Shown: positions 58,327-64,000 of the stretch, one piece after another
How positions within the stretch are numbered: the first letter of the stretch is position 1
How the letters are laid out: every line of letters starts with the position of its first letter
Source: a virus
Direction: 5' to 3' (one strand)
IMG/VR virus record: IMGVR_UViG_3300020190_000007
Location: 62,001-126,000 of that record
Length of the DNA: 64,000 nucleotides
Notes under the pieces: generated by a model
Database searches by the model: none
What the model was told of the DNA's origin: nothing
What the model saw: the letters and a program-made list of their open reading frames with translations, nothing else
Program-made: the position numbers and the translations under genes

Positions 58327-60102
58327 TTATCTTTTTTTATTAAACAACCAAGAGTACCGAGAGTATTGTTCTTTTGTTGCGTTGTTATTATGTCTTGGAA
58401 TATTGGGGTCATTATCCACTGACATTGAACCTATTTGGTCAAACGCTGTTCCGTATGAATAAAATGATTTATTTGGTTCATATGTTCTTTCGGACAATGT
58501 CCAAGATTCTAACATCGCTTTATTAGCATTCTCGTTTTTAGTTAGTTGTGCAAATGAAATATCACCAACATATAATGCCATTGACATACTCATAATCGCA
58601 TCATCGTGAGCCCCTTTCATGTGGTCAGGTCTACCATTTATATAAACAAATGTGTTTAATTCATTCATTAATCTCGCAGACCTAACTTGAAACCCTTTTC
58701 TTAATTGTTCTTCAAAAGCAGCAACAATTTGTGTCCTTTTATTGTTAAAGTTAATACCTGGAATTTTTTCCAACGCTTTAGAGTTGTACTCCCAAATATT
58801 TTTGGTATTAATTCCATCTATATAAAGATTTTTATAATTTAACTCTTGTAGTTTTCTTGATGTTGCAACACCCATACCACCGGTAATATCAACCACAATA
58901 AAAGCTTCATAAAGTATCCCCCATTTATATGCGACCGAAGCCAAATCATCAGGTGGTATTTTACCAACATATTCCGCCACTTGTTCTCTTTCATCAAAAT
59001 CTATGATACTAATTGCAGAAAAGTCCTCACTATCACCTCTTGAAACGTCTACACCCATAATATATTTATGACCCTGTACGGGTTCTTTCCATTGCCAAAA
59101 AGTACCATGCATATACTTTTCTTTTGGGTCCCTCAGCATGTTTTTAACAATATTATCTTGTACTTCAGTTGGAATTACACCGTCCCCTGAACCAAGAAAA
59201 TCACATTCTAATTCTTGGGATATTTTTCTTCTATCAAACTTGAATTTTTTACACATTGATTCAAACCAAGAAGATAAAGGTTTAAAACCTTCTTCTTCGT
59301 ATTGTTTGTAATTTTCAATATCAAAATCAGTCATTACAATATCATCATCGTTATATTGTTCTCTATTCAACATGTAATGAACAATATCATTACATTTAAC
59401 CCATCTCAAATCTTTTGTGTAACGAGGGTCTTTGAACCATCTAAGGTCGGTAATGTGAAAATCATTTACAGCTCTAATTGCTTGGTCATAAACACCATAA
59501 TAAATCGGGTCAAAACCGTTTGGGGTAGAAATAAGAATAATCTTACCACCCGTAGATAATGACGCCATAGACGCTGCCCAAAAGTCTTCACCCGCCTCAA
59601 TATACGCAGCTTCGTCAAATATAAGAATTGTAGGTGTATAACCACGTAAAGCATCCGCAGAAGTTGCAACTGCTTTCACTTCGCAACCATTGTTTAACCT
59701 AAATCTACTTTCTGAGTTTTTATCGGGTGAAAATCCTACATTAATCCAATCAGGCCACTGGTCTAAAAAATGTCTAATCTTGTTAGCCATTTCAACCGCG
59801 GTGTCTTTTTTGTTTGCGATAATAAGAACTCTTTCAGGGTTCTCGGGTTTTGCTAATTGTAATTTTTTAGAAATCCAAGCGGCAGTAACCGTGGTCACAC
59901 CCGCTTGTCTATACTTTCTTGTGATATTTTCATTGTAATCCTCGTAATCTTTTAATAATTGAATTTGGTCAGGAAAAAGTTTTAATGGAACAAATCTTTT
60001 TTGAGTATTATCGTAAGTCTGTAGGTATGTTCTCAAAGCATATGGTGTATCTTTTAAAATACGGGCATACTCTTTTAATTGTTCTATTTTTTGATTACTC
60101 AT
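58327..60102 (-). CDS. 17: Terminase large subunit (gp17-like)
   Basis: 591 aa (T4: 610). ATPase: KYRQAGVTTVTA at residues 63-74 is a deviant Walker A without the usual lysine before T-T, as in a group of terminases with the basic residue earlier in the loop; Walker B ILIFDEAA (Asp163, Glu164); coupling motif near KIILISTPNG. Nuclease: IMGVDVSRGDSEDFSA (Asp352), FIVVDITGGMG (Asp405) and GAHDDAIMSMSMAL. It cuts concatemers and pumps DNA into the prohead via the portal. A cognate small subunit was not recognised. Confidence 0.94.
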   Translation of the reverse strand: MSNQKIEQLKEYARILKDTPYALRTYLQTYDNTQKRFVPLKLFPDQIQLLKDYEDYNENITRKYRQAGVTTVTAAWISKKLQLAKPENPERVLIIANKKDTAVEMANKIRHFLDQWPDWINVGFSPDKNSESRFRLNNGCEVKAVATSADALRGYTPTILIFDEAAYIEAGEDFWAASMASLSTGGKIILISTPNGFDPIYYGVYDQAIRAVNDFHITDLRWFKDPRYTKDLRWVKCNDIVHYMLNREQYNDDDIVMTDFDIENYKQYEEEGFKPLSSWFESMCKKFKFDRRKISQELECDFLGSGDGVIPTEVQDNIVKNMLRDPKEKYMHGTFWQWKEPVQGHKYIMGVDVSRGDSEDFSAISIIDFDEREQVAEYVGKIPPDDLASVAYKWGILYEAFIVVDITGGMGVATSRKLQELNYKNLYIDGINTKNIWEYNSKALEKIPGINFNNKRTQIVAAFEEQLRKGFQVRSARLMNELNTFVYINGRPDHMKGAHDDAIMSMSMALYVGDISFAQLTKNENANKAMLESWTLSERTYEPNKSFYSYGTAFDQIGSMSVDNDPNIPRHNNNATKEQYSRYSWLFNKKR

Positions 60103-60105
60103 ATA

Positions 60106-60113
60106 TATAAATA
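60106..60113 (-). promoter_or_regulatory. TATTTATA element before terminase gene
   Basis: TATTTATA on the minus strand, 3 nt before the ATG at 60102, just downstream of the terminator of the preceding operon. Confidence 0.55.
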
Positions 60114-60118
60114 TGAAA

Positions 60119-60141
60119 AAGGGTGGTTAAAAACCACCCTT
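60119..60141 (-). terminator. Terminator before the terminase gene
   Basis: Perfect 10-bp stem AAGGGTGGTT / AACCACCCTT with a 3-nt loop; on the minus strand it runs into TTTTTC. It lies 7 nt after the stop of the 480-aa gene. Confidence 0.85.
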
Positions 60142-60148
60142 CGAACTT

Positions 60149-61591
60149 TTATACTATGGGACCTTGTGGGTCATCATCGTCATCTGTTAATCGTATACCA
60201 AGACCACCCAAGAAGTTTCCCAAATCATCATCATCTGTTTTATCTGTGATTCGTTCCAATTCTTGGTTAAATCTATTAATTGCGTCATTGTAATTTTTAT
60301 CTCTTAACATTTGACCGATACCTTGAAGTAGTACCCCCATCAATCTTTTACCTTCACCAGAACCTGAAACAACTTCTTTTGTGAATACTAAAAATTCTTT
60401 CGCCGGTAATCTAAAGATACTGGTAACTAGGTAATTTTGAAGATAATATGATTCTTCTTCATTAAAAATTTCATCAGGGAATTGTTGTCTGATTCTATCA
60501 TAAATTGCTGGTCCTAATCTTAAATCCCATACCTCTTTTTCTAACGTATCTTCTGATTGTTCAATTTCAGCGAATCTTGGGTCTTCTTTACCTTCATCAT
60601 CTTTTGGTCTTCCTTGTATACCAAATAACTCATATGTACCTTTAATTAATTCGTGCACTAAAATTGGGAAATTTACCGCTTCTACATAAACTGTTGGTGG
60701 TGTTGTACTACGTTTTACTTGTTCTTTTCCACCCATACCAGCACCTCCCATCATACCTTTCATTTGGTTATCACTTAATTGCCAGTATAATGTATCATTT
60801 ATTGACATTAAAATACCGTAGTTAGCAACCAAATTGTTAGAACCTGTAATTTCAGCAAGTTTGTCCGCAACATACGAATACATGTAGTGACCCTTTTTAG
60901 AGACACCTTGTATCATTGCGTTAATCATTCTTCTTTTAGCTCTTTCAAAATCCATTTTTTCCAAATCAGTGGCTAAGTCTTTTTCAACATCAACAGGGTC
61001 AATATTTTGTTGTTGTTGCATTTCTCGATTGAAACCCTCAGGATTTACTTGACCTTGACCGACAAGTTTTGCATCATATTGTATTTTGTACTTTTTACTA
61101 CCATCTGGTAATCTATAAAAAACTTTATAAATTCCATTATCGAATTCAATTCCACCATTATCACCCTCACTTAAAGTTGATTTTTCCTTTCTACTTAAAA
61201 CAGGAATTTCATCAACAGCCAACCTAATACCTAACGCAATCAATTCCGGTCTATGATTTTCTTCTGCTTGTACAATTTCATTATGTGCAGTCATCATCAT
61301 TTGTACCAACGGCATTATCCCACTCTCATCATCTGTTAATCTAACGTTTGAACCAGTAAGTTCCCTCAATCTTGCAACAACTTGTCTGTATCTTTCAGAT
61401 GCTAATAATTCTTGGAAATTTTTATTTGGTTCATCACCCGTTTTGGGTAGAGGGACTTTTTTAAGTGGAGTATCACCCGTAGAAAGAGTTCTCTGTATGT
61501 CTATGTTCGGTCTATCTTCCGAATCAAAATCCATTGGCATTTCGTTTATATCTTCCAGTAAAGATACTAAATCTTTTTTCTTGAATTTCAT
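60149..61591 (-). CDS. Hypothetical head-module protein
   Basis: 480 aa. N-terminal helix (KKKDLVSLLEDINEMP), a helical globular region (YRQVVARLRELTGSNVRLTD, IALGIRLAVDEIPVLSRKEK), a Met/Gln/Gly-rich loop (MKGMMGGAGMGGKEQ), a conserved-looking segment TVYVEAVNFPILVHELIKGT followed by YELFGIQGR, and an acidic tail. Not recognised; possibly an internal head protein. Overlaps the upstream gene by ATGA and ends at a terminator, so it closes the operon 63855 to 60149. Confidence 0.65.
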   Translation of the reverse strand: MKFKKKDLVSLLEDINEMPMDFDSEDRPNIDIQRTLSTGDTPLKKVPLPKTGDEPNKNFQELLASERYRQVVARLRELTGSNVRLTDDESGIMPLVQMMMTAHNEIVQAEENHRPELIALGIRLAVDEIPVLSRKEKSTLSEGDNGGIEFDNGIYKVFYRLPDGSKKYKIQYDAKLVGQGQVNPEGFNREMQQQQNIDPVDVEKDLATDLEKMDFERAKRRMINAMIQGVSKKGHYMYSYVADKLAEITGSNNLVANYGILMSINDTLYWQLSDNQMKGMMGGAGMGGKEQVKRSTTPPTVYVEAVNFPILVHELIKGTYELFGIQGRPKDDEGKEDPRFAEIEQSEDTLEKEVWDLRLGPAIYDRIRQQFPDEIFNEEESYYLQNYLVTSIFRLPAKEFLVFTKEVVSGSGEGKRLMGVLLQGIGQMLRDKNYNDAINRFNQELERITDKTDDDDLGNFLGGLGIRLTDDDDDPQGPIV

Positions 61592-62394
61592 TTTTTAATT
61601 TTTTTCTTTTCGGCTAACGCCTTTGGTTTAGTATCAGGACCTGGTTGTGGTTCAAACGGGTCAAACGGTTCGTCTTCTTGTGGTCTTGTTGGTGTTTTTG
61701 GTTTGGTTGGTGTTTCTGTTGGTGTTTCAACAGGTGCTGGTTGGGCTGCAGCCATGATTGCATCATAAGTCATAAACTCAGGTACACCATTGTGACCTTT
61801 TTTCGCTCTTGTTGCCGGCATTGGTTGAAACGTCGCTTCCATTTTTTCACTAATAATATTCATGATGTCATTTTTAGATGTAAAATTACTGTATTTTGAT
61901 TCAGTCAAATCTAACACCCATTCTTCAACTTCTGAAACACTTTCGTTCATTTTTTTCTTCCAACCTTGTTTTGCTCTAATAGCAAATTTTATTTCGGCTT
62001 CTTGGTCTATAATTTTTTTAGGTACTTTTTTACCTTCGTCTTGATATTTCTTACTTTTTTCTTTTAAAGAATTAAGTTCTTTTTTTAGTTCTACAACTGA
62101 CTTACCAGCGTGTTCACCGGTTTTTTTAACCTTGGTATCACCCTCCCATTTTTCATTTACACCCCCATGTTTTTTGTCCTTACATTTAGGACATACTTTA
62201 GATTCGTAAGTTTCAATGGTTTTACCATCGGCTTTAGCTGCTTCGATATCTTTTAAATTATTCGCTTTAATCATAACAGCTTCTTTAAGAACTGTTTTAG
62301 ATAAAGTTATAAGTTCGTTATCACTTAAACGAGAAAGAGTTCTCTCTGAAAACCCTTCCATTATTAATTCTTCAATGACTAATCTTCTATTCAT
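61588..62394 (-). CDS. Probable virion-associated protein with FAIRAKxGW module
   Basis: 268 aa. N-terminal helices (RRLVIEELIMEGFSERTLSR), a Cys pair VCPKCKDKKHGG, then residues about 95-150: GKSVVELKKELNSLKEKSKK, EAEIKFAIRAKQGWKKK, a small basic module found in diverse phage proteins (G-K-S..EL...L..LK...FAIRAK.GW). The C-terminal 60 residues are a Pro/Thr linker ending in lysines. Function unknown. ATGA overlaps at both ends. Confidence 0.65.
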   Translation of the reverse strand: MNRRLVIEELIMEGFSERTLSRLSDNELITLSKTVLKEAVMIKANNLKDIEAAKADGKTIETYESKVCPKCKDKKHGGVNEKWEGDTKVKKTGEHAGKSVVELKKELNSLKEKSKKYQDEGKKVPKKIIDQEAEIKFAIRAKQGWKKKMNESVSEVEEWVLDLTESKYSNFTSKNDIMNIISEKMEATFQPMPATRAKKGHNGVPEFMTYDAIMAAAQPAPVETPTETPTKPKTPTRPQEDEPFDPFEPQPGPDTKPKALAEKKKIKK

Positions 62395-62792
62395 GATTCT
62401 TTGAATTTTATTGATTTTTTTTCAAGGGAGATATTCCTTTCTTTTAATTTTTTTGAAACATTTTCATATGACTCACCAAAACGGAAAAATAACCTATCTT
62501 CTTCTAAATCAAAATTAGATTTTTCCCACGCCATAGCAATTATACCATCTACAGCATCAATAACACCGAAATAGTCTGAATTTTGTATTAATTCAAAAAC
62601 TATTTCGGTGTCTTTCAGTAGACCAACTTGGTCTATATATTCAATGTTTGGTGATTTTGGTGTGGATGTTGATGATGCGGGTATGTCAAACCATTCGTCC
62701 ATGTCTATCTCAGTTGATTCACTAAAAATGAATTCATACTGTTTTTGACCCTTATAATCGGTTCCAATTTCGTTGACATATATAAGTCGCAT
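62391..62792 (-). CDS. Small conserved T4-like phage protein
   Basis: 133 aa. MRLIYVNEIGTDYKGQKQYE followed by FIFSES, then EYIDQVGLLKDTEIVFELIQ and NSDYFGVIDAVDGIIAMAWE: this start and 'SD.F...DA.dgiiaMaWE' pattern recurs in T4-like phages of several hosts, without known function. Translationally coupled on both sides (ATGA overlap and 1-nt gap), between two probable virion proteins and upstream of terminase. Confidence 0.7.
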   Translation of the reverse strand: MRLIYVNEIGTDYKGQKQYEFIFSESTEIDMDEWFDIPASSTSTPKSPNIEYIDQVGLLKDTEIVFELIQNSDYFGVIDAVDGIIAMAWEKSNFDLEEDRLFFRFGESYENVSKKLKERNISLEKKSIKFKES

Positions 62793-62793
62793 T

Positions 62794-63855
62794 TTACTTA
62801 AAGTATTTACCTAAAGTATTAGATATTGTTTTGTTAATTTCTTTTTTGATTTCGTCCAAATCGATTTCCTTAACATCATCACCACCTAAATCAGCGTATT
62901 TTGATAAATCAATTTCTTCTTCCGTTGACATTGGTGTGTTTATAAAACTTTCCAATTTGTCCATTGCGTGCATTTCACCTAAATCAGCGTCAGCAGTTGG
63001 TTCAGCTGGTGTAGTATCGTCATCAGCAGGAACGTCAGACATATCATCAGATGGTTCGTCAGATAACTCTACATCATCCTCAATATCCCTATCGAATTTT
63101 TTACCAATCTCTTCGATATCATCATCCTCCAACTTATCTAAATCTACTGCCGAAATAACCATGTTAAGGACATATTTGATATCGTCACTTTCCATTTTAT
63201 CTTTTTGGTCTCTTAGTTCTTGTCCTAATTTTCCTGCAAATTTTTGGATTTCAGTCATATAGTCAGATGGTTTACCTGATTCATCAGATGGTAAATCATC
63301 ACCCATTTCGTCCCCTTCAGGTGCCATTGGAGTATTACTTTCGGGAGCCATTGGGACATCACTTTCGGGAGCCATTGGGACATCACCACCCATTTCAGGT
63401 GATGGTGGTACGTCACCCTCAGGAGCTACGGGAGCTGGCGGAACCTCACCCATTTCTGGTGATGAAACAGGAGCTTCGTTAGCGGGTTCTGAAGTTGGTT
63501 TTTGTTTTAAAACGTACTTAGTTGCTTCATTTAATTCACGTCCAGATAATAACTCTAATCTTTTTAGTGCTTCCGCATATGAATTAAATTTATTTTTATT
63601 TTTCATGAATAGACCACCGATGTAGTCTAATGAATTTTCGTTTAAACCTTTTTTAACGTAGTATCCATCTTTTTCTCTTACAATACCAAATCTGAAACCA
63701 CTTACGGATTCAGAAAGATATTCAGTTTTAGATACTGGTGATTGGTTAGGGGTAGATGATTTTTTATCATTACCGTAATAGGTCAACTCGAGGATACGTC
63801 TTAGTTTGTCGTCTCCGTTAAGTTTTTCGCTTCCTAATGGTTTTAAATCTGCCAT
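62794..63855 (-). CDS. Acidic probable virion/core protein
   Basis: 353 aa. Residues 1-110: DKLRRILELTYYGNDKK, GFRFGIVREKDGYYVKKGLN, YAEALKRLELLSGRELNEAT, a compact domain seen at the start of similar T4-like phage proteins. Residues 120-195: Pro/Glu/Met repeats (VPMAPES units). Residues 195-353: very acidic helices ending KEINKTISNTLGKYFK. The composition resembles the gp22-like scaffold here. It starts the operon leading toward terminase. Function unassigned. Confidence 0.65.
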   Translation of the reverse strand: MADLKPLGSEKLNGDDKLRRILELTYYGNDKKSSTPNQSPVSKTEYLSESVSGFRFGIVREKDGYYVKKGLNENSLDYIGGLFMKNKNKFNSYAEALKRLELLSGRELNEATKYVLKQKPTSEPANEAPVSSPEMGEVPPAPVAPEGDVPPSPEMGGDVPMAPESDVPMAPESNTPMAPEGDEMGDDLPSDESGKPSDYMTEIQKFAGKLGQELRDQKDKMESDDIKYVLNMVISAVDLDKLEDDDIEEIGKKFDRDIEDDVELSDEPSDDMSDVPADDDTTPAEPTADADLGEMHAMDKLESFINTPMSTEEEIDLSKYADLGGDDVKEIDLDEIKKEINKTISNTLGKYFK

Positions 63856-63892
63856 TGCTTTAAATGTTGATAATTATATTATTCTTGTATCC

Positions 63893-63900
63893 TATAAATA
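63893..63900 (-). promoter_or_regulatory. TATTTATA element upstream of the 353-aa gene
   Basis: TATTTATA on the minus strand, 37 nt before the ATG at 63855. The remaining 100 bp to the window edge show no convincing gene. Confidence 0.55.
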
Positions 63901-64000
63901 CATGCATATAGATAAAAAATTTACTGTTTCTATTGCGGTAAGGACAATTTTTTATTTCGTATTGAACTTTTGATATTAAAAAGTTTTTCGATAAATCCAT

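Noticed and set aside
62831-63262. Ser-rich 143-codon plus-strand frame
   Set aside because: Antisense shadow of the acidic 353-aa gene; low complexity with no start context.
14021-63900. TATAAATA on the plus strand as rightward T4 late promoters
   Set aside because: In every such case the downstream plus-strand sequence is the antisense of the adjacent gene or nothing; read on the minus strand as TATTTATA, each lies directly upstream of a minus-strand start.
63860-64000. Minus-strand frame of about 46 codons reaching the right edge
   Set aside because: Sequence is low in structure, the TATTTATA element lies within it, and the start cannot be seen; it may be the end of an upstream gene but cannot be supported.
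1-64000. tRNA genes, insertion sequences, integrase and attachment sites
   Set aside because: None could be recognised; intergenic gaps are mostly under 100 bp and no transposase or integrase motif was seen, so no evidence for a prophage.

Overview
The window is part of the genome of a tailed, contractile-tail (T4-like) bacteriophage. No bacterial chromosomal genes are seen. Recognisable T4-type genes are UvsX (cut by the left edge), gp32, family B DNA polymerase (gp43), late sigma (gp55), large terminase (gp17), portal (gp20), prohead protease (gp21), scaffold (gp22), major capsid (gp23), neck (gp13, probably gp14), probable tail terminator (gp15), sheath (gp18), tube (gp19), tail chaperone (gp26), tape measure (gp29), and gp53-like and gp5-like baseplate proteins. 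DNA is AT-rich and genes are tightly packed. The host is most likely a member of the Bacteroidota. The phage bS21 resembles Bacteroidota bS21, three replication or metabolism genes carry a TATATTTG box fitting the Bacteroidota -7 consensus TAnnTTTG, and many strongly expressed genes, including major capsid, lack a Shine-Dalgarno sequence. This host call is inference.

Layout: (1) 1-23452, nearly all minus: recombination and ssDNA binding, then a baseplate/tail block (giant hub-like and baseplate proteins, gp53-like, tape measure, tail chaperone with probable frameshift, tube, sheath, gp15-like, gp14-like). The 348-bp gap between tube and sheath holds a perfect 18-bp palindrome matching bacterial parS and a dense CTAG array. 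(2) 23506-32905, alternating strands: SNF2-type helicase, a convergent nuclease-like gene, gp13, DNA polymerase, and fibre or baseplate decorations. (3) 32962-50187, all plus: unknown probable virion proteins, a WYL-domain protein, three glycosyltransferases, a degenerate HD protein, dUTPase, PhoH, a HAD-like protein, late sigma, and a second baseplate module with a gp5-like OB-fold protein. (4) 50188-63855, minus: dCMP deaminase, then the head module (gp23, gp22, gp21, gp20, gp17 and accessory proteins), interrupted by a plus-strand ribosomal protein bS21 gene.

Two promoter-like signals divide the genes. TATATTTG precedes the polymerase, the nuclease-like gene and the deaminase operon. TATTTATA or TATTTATT precedes more than twenty mostly structural genes or operons, always in the gene's orientation and often only 3-7 nt before the ATG. 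With the phage late sigma present, the second is the candidate late signal. The most unusual items are the parS-like site with its CTAG array, the phage bS21, the TATTTAT signal, the chaperone frameshift, the WYL protein, and two proteins whose enzyme folds appear to have lost catalytic residues.
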